Numbered from the stretch's first letter, positions 13,825-28,100 are shown. The stretch: 64,000 nt of DNA from Chrysomallon squamiferum (GCA_012295275.1 CM022667.1:13850432-13914431); one strand, 5' to 3'. Made by a program: numbers and translations. The notes: generated from the sequence alone by a model not told the origin.

Positions 13825-14022
13825 TCCAAAACTACCAACAGTTTAGAAATGTTTTTGTGAGGTCATACCGTTTTGTATTTAAAAATAAAAAATATTAAAA
13901 AAGTAACATGTTTGTCTTTATTCAAATCTTCAGGGAGCATTGTAGAATGTGTTTAAATATGTATATTAATGAAACAATTTAATTTTGTTGTAGCAGTTTC
14001 AGACCAAATATATATATATATA
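11493..14022. other. GOT2 3' flank, no further gene seen
   Basis: AT-rich sequence downstream of the GOT2 stop. It probably contains the 3' UTR; AATAAA-type signals occur at several places, the most convincing near 13499. A pure A run of about 42 bases lies at 13781-13822. I see no exon-like block on either strand. Confidence 0.6.
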
Positions 14023-14075
14023 TGGAGGTTCAAATTAATAATAATAATAATTATTATTATTAATTTGAACCTCCA
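14023..14075. repeat. 53-base near-perfect palindrome (hairpin)
   Basis: TGGAGGTTCAAATTAATAAT... on the left is mirrored by ...ATTAATTTGAACCTCCA on the right, with the centre near 14049 in an AAT/ATT core. It lies between the 3' ends of the convergent GOT2 and PAN-domain genes. Confidence 0.9.
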
Positions 14076-14295
14076 CATTTTCAACATTGCCAGAATTTTT
14101 GGTTCCTTATCAAAATGTTTTATTTCTAATTCTTGAATAATCTTATGCTATTACTTACATTTCGTTCTTGGTATGGTAACCATTACTGGACGTAATAATG
14201 ATTTCACAATTCATGACGTCATTTCCGACAGATTGACATCGACAGTGTTTTTTGTTTGCCACCTGTGTCTATTATTAGTATTATTATTACTACTA

Positions 14296-16271
14296 TTAGT
14301 TGCAAACACGGTGACCGTAGATGTACGTCTTTGAAATTTTGTATGCTTGTGGTTCGTCATCCTTGTTTATCTGTGAGAGATAACAGGTCGATGTGCTAGT
14401 GTCGTAGTCGACGGATTTACAGACGTAGGTGGCTTCGTTTCTGCATGCGATTAAGCATTGTTCGTACGTCACAGACAGGATTCTGCCGTCTGTGAAACCA
14501 GAGATGAAATTGCCATTAATTGTGATGAACTGATCCGTCCACTCGCAACCTGCAGATAGATTTATAAGTTTTAGTCATCATCGATGGAAAGAAATTTCCC
14601 AATAGGTGGGAGGGAAAAATTAACAGGTTTTCTTCACTAAATTAACCATATGTTTGTAAGATTGAAAGGGGAACATTTTCTGTATTTATGTTGTCTTGTG
14701 TTATGTTATGTTATGCCATTTATTTATTTATTTATTTATTTATATTTGTCGCGTCAACAGATATTCAGTTTTTTCATTATAATAAAACCTAGCTATTTGG
14801 TCACCTTTCTGAAGTTATGAATCCGTATAAGTTTAAATGTACTTTAATTATTGTCGAAAAAAAAAAATTAAATAAAAATAAAGTAAAATGCATTAATTCC
14901 AATTAGTTGCGATTTTTGACTGAAGACACATTTTTTGCTTCATTCGTCGTTCCTGAAAATTCATTTCTATGCCAAAACAAGAATTTTTATAATTTAATAA
15001 TACCGTTACTAGCGTTAGCTTGGAAAGGGTTATACTAAGTAGATCACAAATCATTTTTGAGGTGGGTTTTTGGTTTTTTTTTTTAAAAATAATAATAATG
15101 GTAGTAAAATTTTAAAAATCTTTAGTTAAGTAACATACCACATTTTGGAGAACATATTCCATTTTGTTTACATCGTTCTCGATTTCTGAATTCTTCGATT
15201 ACCTGAAATATATACTGTTAATTTAAATAATAATAATAATATTAATAATAATAATAAAATGTATTCAGCAATGGATGTTTTATATGAAACTCCCGACTGA
15301 TCTGATACAAAAAAAAAAAAAAAAAAAAACAACCTTGGCTTCACGTAACTCATTCTGGGGCACTGGTTGGAAAGAGAATACGTCTAAGAGAATTAGTAAA
15401 GTCTTGGAAATTCAACAGATCTTTAATTTTTATTTTTTTATTTTTTTACTATACTGTATTTTCTAAATGTTTTTTTAAAAAGATTAATTTTCTAGTATGA
15501 TTAATGTTGCCAGCTGAAACCGGTCACTGCCTGTTGGCACCTTTCTCTACCACGATGCAAACACATAACTTTGTGTTTACTGATCACCAGCCATTATTGA
15601 AACAATGTAAATTTATCATTAAATCACCAGACATATAACTTGTATTCGATTATTATTATTATTATTATTATATATTTTTTATATATATTATTTAAACCAT
15701 ATAGGTTTGTGACACCTAATAAATGTGTCTATCTATCTATATATATATATATATATATATGATACACAATGCTCCATCTTTAATTACTATTACCACAACT
15801 ACCACTACCACTACTATTATCTCACTCATAAAGAATAAATTATAATCTGCAATAGTCTGCAAAATTCTTTTTTTTCACACACATCCACACATGCATATGA
15901 AGTTTAATATTTTGAACTGTTCTTACATAAACGCGACTAACCTCAACTGTTTCATTGAATTCGACGTCGTAGTAGCTGTATCCAGTAGCTGGTGTTAACG
16001 CGGTGTTGTTTTCACACAAGTAGGTGTCTAGTAGCTCGCATCCAACGTCAGGGTTGTAGTTGAACGACTTGCACCAGTTACTAGAGAGACATTTTCTCGT
16101 GCACAACAGGGCGCCAGAATTCGGAATGATCAGCTTTGGCGTTACTTGAAGCTTGTTATCTTTTTGCGGCACACCAAGACCGTAAGCTGAACGATAATGA
16201 TCTGCCAAAACCGGCAGAAAAACCGCCGAAAATATTGAAATTACTATCCAGCTAACACGATAAAACTCCAT
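14296..16271 (-). CDS. Small secreted protein with two PAN/apple-like modules
   Basis: Three minus-strand exons join in phase: 15942-16271, 15139-15202 and 14296-14549, giving 215 residues. The ATG at 16271 gives a clear signal peptide (MEFYRVSWIVISIFSAVFLP, cut after VLA). Residues about 30-105 hold a first PAN/apple-like module (LLCTRKCLSSNWCKSFNYN ... GCELLDTYLC). A short cysteine-rich link CKQNGICSPKC follows. The last ~80 residues hold a second module (CLIACRNEATYVCKSVDYD ... TCYLSQ), with the usual C..C...C.S.(D/N)Y....C.L pattern. Such modules bind proteins or carbohydrate outside the cell; the ligand is unknown. N-glycosylation sites NNT and NET are present near residues 90-108. Family assignment is by pattern only. 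There is no transmembrane segment, so secretion is likely. Confidence 0.8.
14714..14743. repeat. (TTTA)n tract in intron 2 of the PAN-domain gene
   Basis: About seven TTTA units preceded by a TTATG repeat. The intron also holds an AAT run at 15230-15259 and poly(A) at 15309-15327. Confidence 0.8.
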
Positions 16272-17105
16272 TTTAAAAAACAAAATTGAAATCTGAAAAT
16301 GAGATTTTATATTTCTGAAATATATTTTTTTTTTTTCAAATTATATTTTCAATAATACGTCTTTTCGAACAAAATATAACTGTTAAAATTTCGTTAAATG
16401 AATTCAGATCTACTGAAAATCCCCTGTTTTAGATTGATGCAAATAAAGAAATTATAAAGCTTTTGTATCAAATCAAAATAGGCAAATGACAACGGTTTTC
16501 TCAACTTTTTATTTATTTTTATACCCGGTAAAGATCAGTTAATAACCCAGTGGCAAATTAATCTGTTAATTTATGTTCTTGACTTTTGTACGTTTATTTT
16601 TAAAACAAATTCTGATGTTTGTGCTTTTTTCATATCAGCAGACGTGATATACATTTAGATCTTCAAAACGATTTGACACTCGTGCCTGGCAGGAAGAAGC
16701 TAATCGTGTTTGCACTGGAATAAAATTCACATCGTGTTCAATAAAATAAATATTACTTTTTATTGGCTAGCACCAACCGGCGCCTTCGCAGATTGATACA
16801 CTAACAAATAATAGTTTGATATAAATCAACAAATAAATGAGAAATAACGGTTTTGTCATTTTAAGGAGCGTTGTGGAATGGATTTATTCCTTTCCAAGTT
16901 TGTTTTTAACTGTCTGAATTCTTACAGAGTTATAAACATTTGATAATATATGAATAGTTGGTGAAAACATTCTGTTTGATTAATTCGACATCAGAGTATG
17001 GTAAGTAGTTAAGTATAACAATAATACAGCATGCTTGTAAGGGTTATTTATTACATTAAGTTCAATAAAAAAGAATGAGAAATGCAAAAACTGTCATAAA
17101 ATACA

Positions 17106-17139
<34 letters not shown>

Positions 17140-18129
17140 ATATATATATATATTAAAAAAAAACACGTAAAATATAAAAATATAAAAATAAGAAAAACAA
17201 AATTCAAAAAAAAAAAAAAAAATTCAACAAAAAAAACAACACAAAAACAACACCATTAAAATGAAAAAACAATATCATTAAAGCCCCACAAAATGACAAA
17301 AAGCACACACACACACACACACAAACACACACATACACATAAATACAAACTCCCCAAAACAAAACAATAATAAATAAATAAACAAATAACAAATTTAATA
17401 CAATATAATAATAAAAAAGAGAACTATTCACCAGAAAACCAACAGAAAATGTGTGTATATGTGTCTGTGCGTGTGAGAGATATTTAAATAAACAGTGTTG
17501 CTTTGTCTTAACTCTTCATTAGTTTTTCTTTTCTGTTTTTCTACCCTTCCATCTATCTGCGTTTCTGCACATGTGTTTGTGTCTGTCCCTATGTATATTT
17601 GTGTCTGTGTACTTACCTATGTAAATAACTATCCATCATCTACCTATTGTCTCTGTGCCATACTCTGTGTGTTTAAACTTAATAATCTATTCATTATCAA
17701 ACCTTACTATCTATGATTCTGTCTGTTCATATCTCTGATCACCTGTTTATCGTAATTTATTTGGTTTACCTAAACACAAATATAATGATATTTATTCCAT
17801 ATTTTATTCTTAACTCCAAACAGTATGAACCAAGTACCTGAAATAGAAAATAAAACGATATTATTGTAATGAATCCAGTCAGCGCATGCAACACAAATAA
17901 TAATAATAACAACAACAACAACAACAACAACAATAATGATTATTATTATTAATATAAAATTAAAATTAAAATTAAAATAAATAAATAAATAAATAAATAA
18001 TTTTGACAAAATTTAGACGATTCATCAAAATAATATAGAAAAGAATATCAAAACGTTTGTGACTTGTTTGGAAAGTAATTAATTCACCGTAGTAAGACCT
18101 TCCTCTTAAAAAGCAAAATAATCTATTGT
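16272..18129. other. Gene-free stretch rich in microsatellites
   Basis: Upstream flank of the PAN-domain gene and upstream flank of MTBP. It contains (TA)n at 17117-17152, poly(A) at 17205-17221, (CA)n at 17304-17334, a degenerate TCTG/TGTG tract at 17450-17700, and (AAT)/(AAC)/(AAAT) runs at 17898-18000. I see no convincing exon. Confidence 0.6.
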
Positions 18130-18137
18130 TGACGTCA
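18130..18137. promoter_or_regulatory. Full CRE/ATF palindrome TGACGTCA upstream of MTBP
   Basis: A perfect TGACGTCA about 450 bases before the MTBP start codon, followed by TTTATAG. A proximal promoter role is plausible but untested. Confidence 0.45.
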
Positions 18138-18517
18138 TATTTATAGCAGAAAATAAAGCGACCTCTAGCGGCGTGTAACTTATTGAATTTATTTTCGTTT
18201 AAATTGTATTATTTTAAAATTTATGATTGTTGCGCATGAAAAATCGAGTTAAAAAAAGAGTTTGAAACAAATAAAAATATAATAAAAGATAATAAATAAA
18301 TAATTAAATAAGTACATTTTAAAAAAGCATTGAATGCATATTTAATTTAATTATTCTTCTTATTATTTTTTTTTCTCACGATTTTAGTTAATTAAATTCC
18401 TAAGTAGTTTTCCTAGCTTAATTAGACTTAGAGAAGATGCTTTTGAAACAATTTCATATGATTTGATTTCGGTCTTTTTACGGATATTCTTCAAAGGGCG
18501 GAATGTACGAAATAAAA

Positions 18518-18556
18518 ATGGCGGGTGTTACAGATTTATATTGTTTATTTTGCTAG
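18518..18556 (+). other. Short upstream ORF in MTBP leader, inside a YY1-like motif
   Basis: ATGGCGGGT opens a 12-codon frame (MAGVTDLYCLFC, then TAG) ending 29 bases before the MTBP ATG. It sits in AAAATGGCGGG, close to the YY1 start-site motif. Its layout resembles the one in the RARS2 leader. Confidence 0.4.
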
Positions 18557-18585
18557 AAACGAGCAAGTAATTTCTTGTGATTCTG

Positions 18586-19817
18586 ATGGAAGCTGCCTAT
18601 ATTCTTCTTATAAATAAAGGTTCGTAGATCGGGAATAATAATGAGAGATATTAATACAGATGAATTTAAAAAAAAAAAAATTAAAATAAATAAAACTTTA
18701 ACATTTATTATACGACTCACTTGTCAATTATTAGAGTTGAGATAGTTTAAAGTTGATTAGAAATTGAGATTTTAATTTTATTTTTTTTAAATTAATTTTT
18801 TTGGTTTCAAATATAATATCTATGTCTTATAGGGATTTTACTGAATATTGGGATTTGTCCTTCTTACAAGCAAATTTTATGAAAAAAGATAATAATTAAT
18901 TAAATTATAAAATAAACATATTTTTACTCTTTTAAGTCGTTAACTTAGTTTATTTGGATTAACAACAAAACATCAAATCGTAGAAAATATTCAGTAGAAT
19001 CCCAGCTGATAATAAATATATAAAGCTTTTCATTTTATGAAAACAAAATATATGAATCATGAATGCTAATAAATTATATAATTTAATTATTTATGGCATT
19101 ATTTATCAAAAATTATTTTAAGGTTTAAAATATTTTTAAATTTACAAATATAAATAATTTTTGAACAGTAACAAAAGTTATTTATATTTGTAATAATTCA
19201 AAAATATTTTTATGTAAACAAATATTTTTATATTTTCAAGTATTAAATTTGAGTAATTTTATTGTTTGAGAAAGTTCTGAATTCATATGAAATGCATATC
19301 GGTTATAGTGAGAGTAATAACATTGTTGTTGTTGTTTTACTACTACTACTACTACTATTACTATTTATTTATTTGTTTATTAGATGAGAGTTCTGCAGCT
19401 TTGGAAATACTGGGATCTATTTCATCATCATTACATGATAAATCAGCTATATTTGGCAACATAATTTTAGTTGATGAAAATTTCAACCAGAAATACCTTG
19501 TAAGGGTATTAGTATTATTATCACATATTTCATTATCAGAATACCATGAGCATAATACTTTTTTCATAGTTACAGAGACTGATAATTTTGTTTGAGACAT
19601 AATGAACATATTTCTACTGAAAAAATTTCTGAAAATCTTGATAACAGATGACCATCGCATCATATATGTATATTTTATTTAATAATTGTGAAAAGATAGA
19701 CTTTGAAGAATAATTTCATTTTAGTCTGGTATGGAACATTTATTCATTAATACAGGCCCATGGATTATCCAACTCTAAGCTTATGTAAATATAATTGTCT
19801 TCATGTTATATATTTCA

Positions 19818-19862
<45 letters not shown>

Positions 19863-22736
19863 TAATTAATTAATTAATTTATTTATTTACTTATTTTTTT
19901 ATTTTTTTATTTTGTAGTGCCCTTCATTGCCTAGAAATGACTGGACTATCTTCCAGGATCTTCTTGTTGCCTTGGAAACAAAATCTTTAGATTCTGACAA
20001 CAGTCAACTTGGAGAAGAACAAAAGTATAACCTTTAAATTAAAACATCAACAATTATAAAATAAATTAGAAACATGAATTAATATAATTTTTTTTCTCTC
20101 TTCTTACCGTGTGTGTGTATGTGTGTGTATATATATATATATATGTTACTTATAATGGGGAAAACAAGTTTTATTATTCTTAATTTACATATGAATTACT
20201 GTTAAAAAATCAGATGATTAATTGATGTGTAATTGGAAATAATATTTATTCAATATATGTATATTTACTTTTTGAAATTTTTTGAACTGTACTTGTGAAT
20301 GGTAAAACAAACAACTTAATGTTGAAACCAGCTCATTGAAATAAAATTTTAAAAAATCTCAGAAAATAATATGACATTAACAAGATCACAGTATAACTTA
20401 TAGAAATTTTATATACTGTAATGTGTCCTACTTTATTATTAGCAAAGTGAAAGAGTTGATAAAAAAATACCAAATGTGGACAAAACATATTTATTATTTT
20501 AGTTGATTATGCCAATATCATTAAAGTTTATTTTTGATTTGAAAGCTTGTAGTTCTTTAATATCTGAATGGTAGAATGGTATAAGATTGTGGATGTCAAA
20601 TGATTTTCTAGATTTTTCATGAAATTTTTGTATGAACATATTTTCAGTTGTGTAAGTGTTGCAGAAACTATTCATCAACTTGCTGATCTGTTGCCATATT
20701 CAGGTTAGATGGAGATAAAGTGTGTGTGTGTGTGTGTTAGATTTTTTTGCATGTGTATGTGTGTGTGTGTATTTAGATTTTTTTTTATATAAATAATTTA
20801 AAAAATAATAATTTTAAAAATTCAGGTTCAATATTTTATACAAGTAATTTTTAGACATGCAATAAATGACAGAAGTTAAATTTACTTTCATTACAATTGT
20901 TTGATATTTTTAGTTGTTATTTTAAAATTATTATTATTATTATTATTTTTTTTTTTTTAGGCATTCCTGTTCATTTAATATGGGTTCATCCACAGTTGAC
21001 AGAAGAACATGAAAGGTGTGTGATATTAGTAATTAAAATTTGATGTCATAAATCTTAAATTGATTTGTCTGTTGTTAATTTCTTATTTCTGTTAAGAGGA
21101 CATTAGTGAAAATCAGAAGAAGAAAAGGGAACATTGTATCAAATAAACCGATCTATTTTAAAAAAAGATAAGAATGAATTAGTATTACATAGATCATTCA
21201 TAATTTTTTTGTTTGACCTTTGGAAAGCAATACCATGTATATTTGCAGATGTAATTATCTATCTTTTAATGTAAAATTTATTTCATGATTTATCAGCTTT
21301 TTATTAATTTATTACCATTATTATGTAATTTACTTGTTATAAGCACATATATTAAGTAAATATGTTATTCTAATTCTGATTTGAACATGTCATTCAGACA
21401 TTTGTTTGATCATTTTAAACATTTTTTTTTTACATTTTCATAAATAGGGAAAATTTTATAATTTATATATTTTAATTTATTAATTAAAATTTCTGTGGGT
21501 TTTTTTTTTTTTTTTTTTTCCTAGGGATCTCTCCATATGATGTTTTGTGTCTCGGTCCATTTTAAATATTTCTGAAACTTTAATAAATAAGAAAACTGAT
21601 TTAAAATTTAAATAGTTTTGTTGTTAATAAATATAATTTTTAAAAATGTTATTGCAGCTATTTAATAAATATATTTTGTGTTTTTATTTTTAGCTTTCTA
21701 CCTACTCTTGGGGCAGTCATACGACTAGTTCATTGGCACAATGCTCAAGTAATGGTGATTCATTCAGGGGAGATAACTGACAGTGTTCAGTGTATTATTA
21801 ATACCTGTCACTGTCAAATCATTCCTGATATCCAGTCACTAACGTTCGTGTCAAGAATTTGGAGGGGAAAAATTTCACTGACCAGTAAAATTGTGAGAAT
21901 ATTATTTCTTTGTTTCGTTGTGTTTTTTTTTTTTTAATAATAGGATAAAAAAAGCTTACACTGTTCTGATCAAAATTTTTGTTAGTAATAAAATACAAAG
22001 TGAGTGCAGATTGAACATCTAAAATGCCTTTGGCCAGAAATGTCAGCTTTCAGAATTTCTTTCTGATTTTTGATTAGCCTGACCAAGTCTGAACATGAAA
22101 TTTTTACACTTGATATACAGTTTAAACACTTAGCCTACAGGTACTTTTATACAATATTTTTAATAAAGTTTGCATAAACCATCCAAAAAATGACAACCTC
22201 CCATCATTTTGGCTGCTTGAAAAACATTTTGAATAATGGATTCTCAGCCTTTATTAACTGAATCTTATTTTTTCTTGTGGTTATTAAGCAAGTACTGGCA
22301 AAACACTGGTTAAATTAATGTGGCATCATTTGTATTATTATAATTTTAAAAAGAATTGTCCAAAACTATTATCTGTTGTAACAGGAAGGACATGGGATTA
22401 TCTTTCCTGGATTCAGCATTTCATGTGATGACAAATCTTTTCTATTTTCAACAATCAGCTGTAGAAATAATCAACAAAACCAGGTGAGTTTGATTACATA
22501 TACATTTTTGTCTAGACTAATCCAAAATACCTGTTGTTGATTAATTTGTTATTTGCATTATAAACATAGCTAAATTAAGGAAACTTAAGTATAATTTAAA
22601 TTTACATGAACATATGTAAAATATGCACTTTGGTGTTTAACAGTTACTTAAAATATTTGGTTTAAATATCATATGTAACTCATTCAGAAATGAATTTAAA
22701 ATTTCTTTATATTCTTAATCATTAAATTATTATTAT

Positions 22737-22794
<58 letters not shown>

Positions 22795-25122
22795 TGCAGC
22801 AGCAGCATCAGTAGTAGTAATTATAGTTTTCTGACATGTAGCTAGCTACAAGTAAAACATTTAGATCATGTATATTACACATTTTTCTTTATAAAACAAA
22901 TATTTAATATAATTAAAATTGTTGAGAAATTAAAAGTATTTTTCAATAATATTTTCTTTCAGGATCAAGTTGAACATCTACATTTTGGACGAATGATTGA
23001 GGTTCTTGATGAAATTGATATCAGAACTGTTCCTTTGTTTCTGATGTCTCCATGTTCTGTTTTAATGTATCCTTAACTAAATTTTCTTCTGTGTTATATA
23101 GTGATAGTAGTTCATCCTAATTTTGAACTATATATTATGTAAAAGGGGATACTCTGATTGATTATTTGTTAAACATAAATAGGTAAAAATGTATTTTAAA
23201 ATATATACAAAATCAAATAAAAATAAATATGTGAAATAAAATGAAGAATAAATAAATAAATATTTAAAAAAAATATAAAACCAATGTGGTTATCTTTAAA
23301 AGATTAAAAGTACTCTTTTATAATAACTCTTGTATATCATTTGAAATGTTTTTCTTTAATATAAACATAATTAATGAAAAATAAAATTCCCTAGAGGAAA
23401 GACTAATTTTATAATTAGTTTGCTCCACTGAACAATAATTAAAGAATGAAAAATTAAAAGGAAAATGTTAAATTCCAAAGAGAAATGTTTAGAATTGGTT
23501 TGTAATAAGAAAATACTGCAAATTCATTCAAAAATCTGTAAAACAATTTTTTTTTTTTTTTATCTTTCTGTTATTTACATATTTAAATGTGAATTTCATG
23601 TAACAAACATTTTTAACAAAATTATTGATACTAATACATGAGAATGTTATAATTCCTGACAAAACAGACATTTAGAAAGCGACCATGTTCATTCAAAGGA
23701 GTTCATTCAGTATGTTAACAGTCTGGACAAGGTAGGTAAACATTCAGGTAATCAGTACTATTAAAATATACAGTAAAATTTCTCACAAACATACAATGTA
23801 GGGACCAAGTAACAAGTTTAATGTTGAGAGGTGCTTTGTTTACTGAGGTTTCAATGTAAAACAAGTAAAATTTGTTTTGAGAAGTGGTCTGTTTAATGAG
23901 GTTTCACTGTAAAACCATGTAAACAGTTTGGTTTGGAGGAATGCTTGTTTTAATGAGGTTTTACAGTGAGAATTCTCAAAATTTGTCAGGACCAAATTAA
24001 ACCATTCAGTTTGAAGGCGAGTTTGATTTACTCTGCTTTTACATTTTGGTACACAATAAATAGTCTACTGATTGAGGAACTCAGGTTTAGTGAGTATCTG
24101 TTTTGAGAAGTATCTCTGGAATTAATCATGAAATAAAACATTAAAGCATTGAAACAACAAACATCCACATATTCTTATTATAATTAAACAATACATACTC
24201 TTCTTCTTGATCATAATAAAACTGAATAACAAAATACTACACATTCTGTACCTCCCACAGATCATTAAAGTATTTTCATGTATACTATATAATGTATTAT
24301 TAATGGAATTTACTAAAGAACTTTATTCATAAATTATTGTACCTTATCTCTTCATTACTGAGGTGGGTATTGCTAAATAACAGCAGAAATTAGAACTATG
24401 ACAGAAGTGTTAAAATACCTCGTCATAATTCTGGACTGACGAAGATGTACTATAATACACTAAGAGGCTCTGACTCATTGTGTTATGGCTACAAAAGCAG
24501 TTCCTAAAGGTTCAGAGAAGGAAGATAATTATGACTGATGTCCTACTAGTCAATAGAGGTTCTCCTGTTTAACAAGTAACAATGTTTACTAAATTATAGG
24601 TTGGCCTGGTTGCTAGGATAGCAGTTTTTGCTAATGATGTTGTACCAACCTGTGCAGACAAGAAGATGAACACAACCAGCTGGAAAGAAGGTATCATGGC
24701 AGATATTTCGAATGTCCAAGGTTTGAGCAGTTAAATTATTTTGTAGAATTTAGTTAGAAATGAAATTATTATAATTATGAAACAGATTAATTAGAAACAA
24801 AACAGTTCCCTTATTTATTTGTTATTTATTTTTTTACTGCCAAAATGAATATATATATTTTTTTCTTTTTGTTTTTAATTTGTTTTTAGAATTGTGATTT
24901 TCTGAATGCCACAAATTAAAAATTAGTTTTATTTTTTTCCCTAATAATTACATACATGAGAATCAAAACATTTATAAAAAAAAAAAAAGAAAAAAAAAAA
25001 GAGAAACAATAAAAACACATTGAATATCATTAATACATATAAATAAAACTTCAATAAATAATAGATATGTGTATGTATGCTTATATTTGTATATCTGTGT
25101 GCCTTGGGTATGTATGTCTGTT

Positions 25123-25162
<40 letters not shown>

Positions 25163-28100
25163 TTCATGTTTAACTGCATGTTTTCCACACTCATACATTT
25201 ATTCCTGTCATCTTTTATTATCCTGTTCCAGAAACTGAGGAGGAAATTCTCCCAGGCTGCACATTTCTACGTCTGCTGTTAATGAAAAACGAGATGTCTG
25301 CTGACTCAAACACTTTGAAAGCTGTTGTCTTCATTAACCCTGAGCTTTTCAACACTGATGTTTTCAGACTGTCAAGAACTCATGTGCAGTGTAATGCAGG
25401 AAGGATGAAAGAACATTCAACAACATTTGATGTGAACAAATTTATTAAGACTTTACCTCAGATAAGTGATGTGACGTTGCAGGAAATTCACAGCTCCCTG
25501 ACCAGACTGCAGATGGATGAACTTGAGGGATTGGCTGAGTAATTATTATTACATTATTTGGTTTTGGATTGCTATCCTGTATTCTTTTTTCTTTTTCTCA
25601 AATTTCTTTCTTTTTCCCTTTTTCTTTTTTCTTTCAAGTACCTTGTTATGTACTTAAAAAGTTGAAATGTTTCTTTTATTTCTGATCATTTATTTTTATG
25701 CCTATTTCAGAAAGAAAGATTTTTGCTTTTTTTTTGTATCATTTGTCTAATCTAATATAATTGATTATATGTCTGTTAATCTCTGTCTGTCTATCTACCC
25801 ATCTATGTATCTGTCTACATGTCTGTCTCTCTTTCTTTCTCTATTGATATATCTTTCTACATATCTATATAGTTACCCATCCATCCATCCATTTCTTTCT
25901 GTCTGCCTGTCTGTTTATCTGTCTATTTATCTGTCTACATATCTCTGTCCATCCAAACATCTATCCATTTATATCTATCTACCTATCCATCCATCCATCC
26001 ATTCATTCTGTCTGTATATGTACAATGTTTCTGTTTATAATTCAGAAACACTTGAGGAAAATGGACAATCGACAGTTCTAACTAAACAACAACTCTTCCA
26101 ATTTCTTGATGAGATACAAGATGAATTTCTCACTGCAGTGTTGAAAGACTGTCCAGTTGTCACATCCCCTAACTCAGAAGTAAACCAAAATGAGGGCTCA
26201 TCATGTGTGCTGGGTAAATATTAAATAGAATTTCACAATTATATAAGAATGCATTTTAAATATCTACTGGTATTTTTATAGTTTTAAGATAATATTGCAG
26301 TTTTGGTCTTCAGCGTTTCAATATACACTGGCCTAATTTAATGTATAGTATTGTATGTTGAAACTTCATAAAATGAAAAAGTATCAGGATTATAAAAAAA
26401 TTTAAGTTTGATTTTGAAGGATGTTTGGTTTACTGAGGTTTTTACATTTAGATACTTGATAAATCCAAGATGCTGTGTAAATCCTGCTTTACTTTTAAGA
26501 ATAAAATAAAAACATTTTTTTTTTTAAATTCTAATTTAGTGAGGTTCCAGTTTTGAGAAATTTCAATGCTATTTCAATTTAATTACATTTATAAAAATGA
26601 ATCTTGCTTCATATTTGAATGCTTTTTTGTGCTGGTATTTAAATACGGTTGCTAACTATAATATGATGAAAAGGAGCTTTAAAAATCTTAAAAGAGGTAT
26701 GGAAAAAGCAAAACGTGATGTATTTATGTTGTTTATATTACAAAATGAATTTCTCTTTAAATCTATGACACAATAAAACCTGGCTTTTATCATTAAACTG
26801 GTTTTGTGTCATGTTTCCAACCCAGCCACTGCCTGATCAGATTTGACTTTATCATTAACAAGACTGTGCATACAGTCATCCTTTGTCATTACAGTTAAAC
26901 ATGGATGGAATACCGACAAGATAAAACTGATTGGAAAACAAACAAACCTAATCAGCATTGTTGTAGATATCTCACTGTCTATATATATTTGTTTCTTAAT
27001 GTAATACAGATTATGAAGTGGAGCCTTTGGAATGGCCGGAAAGATTGGCTCTGCAGTATGAGGAGAATCAGAAAAGGACTCTGCGACGGTTCCAGTCGTC
27101 AGACAGCACAATGCTGTCTTCTCCACTACATTCAGACGAATGTACGTTTCTCAACTCTGATTATTTATAGAATGAATGGATGAATAAATGTTTTGTGCTG
27201 AACTGTGATGTTCATTGATCCTTTGATTCATCCACTGATATTTTTTAATTATTGATTCAGGATAAATCGGTATAAGCAGGTTTTTTGTTTTTTTTGGTGT
27301 TAAATGGTTCTGTAATAGTGTGAGAATGTTAGTATGTTCAACTGATATTCATTTGCTGGCATTTCTGGATTATTAATTCAACATAAATTTGTGTTGGCAG
27401 GATAGTACAAGATAAAAACAACACACTTTCTCCAGCCATTATGTGAAGTTCTGTTACTGTTTAGTAGAGTTTTGTGTGTGCGTGCCACACCATATTTAAG
27501 TGAATCAATAATTTAATGAACAAACATTTCTTTAATATCTCCACTCATTTTAATATTACTGGATATTAGTTTTATATGTTTATTGTATAAAATCAAATAT
27601 TGATCACAAAACACATCAAATTTCACCTTAATGTATTGCTCTATCAAATTAAGATATACTTGACCACAGTGTTGTATTTTAGTATAATATACTATACAGA
27701 TGACTAGATATGATTACTAGGAAAGATTTTTAAAAACATTTTATTTTACCTTTTACTTTCAGCTGTCACTTGGATTGACGCTGCTGATTTTTTGCACTGT
27801 TTTAAACATGATGGTAATGCTGCCATTGATACATTATCACCTGTGAGGCAGGTAAGTTGCTGATTAAATCTTATCTTTTGCTCTTGTGTGTGATTTATTT
27901 ATCTCTGTGTGTGCGTGTGTATTTATATTATATACATATATGAGTGCATCGCTACTGAAATGTTCAAGGTTGGTAACGATATAATCTTTCAAACTGTTTG
28001 AACTGTTTCACAACATTGTTATTCATATGTGTATGTGTACATGTGTTTGTGTGTGTAGTGAGATGGTTACATATAATCATGTATGTATACTGTAAGCAAA

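Noticed and set aside
14214-14221. Perfect TGACGTCA palindrome
   Set aside because: It lies downstream of both neighbouring genes, with no promoter context, so I do not call it regulatory.
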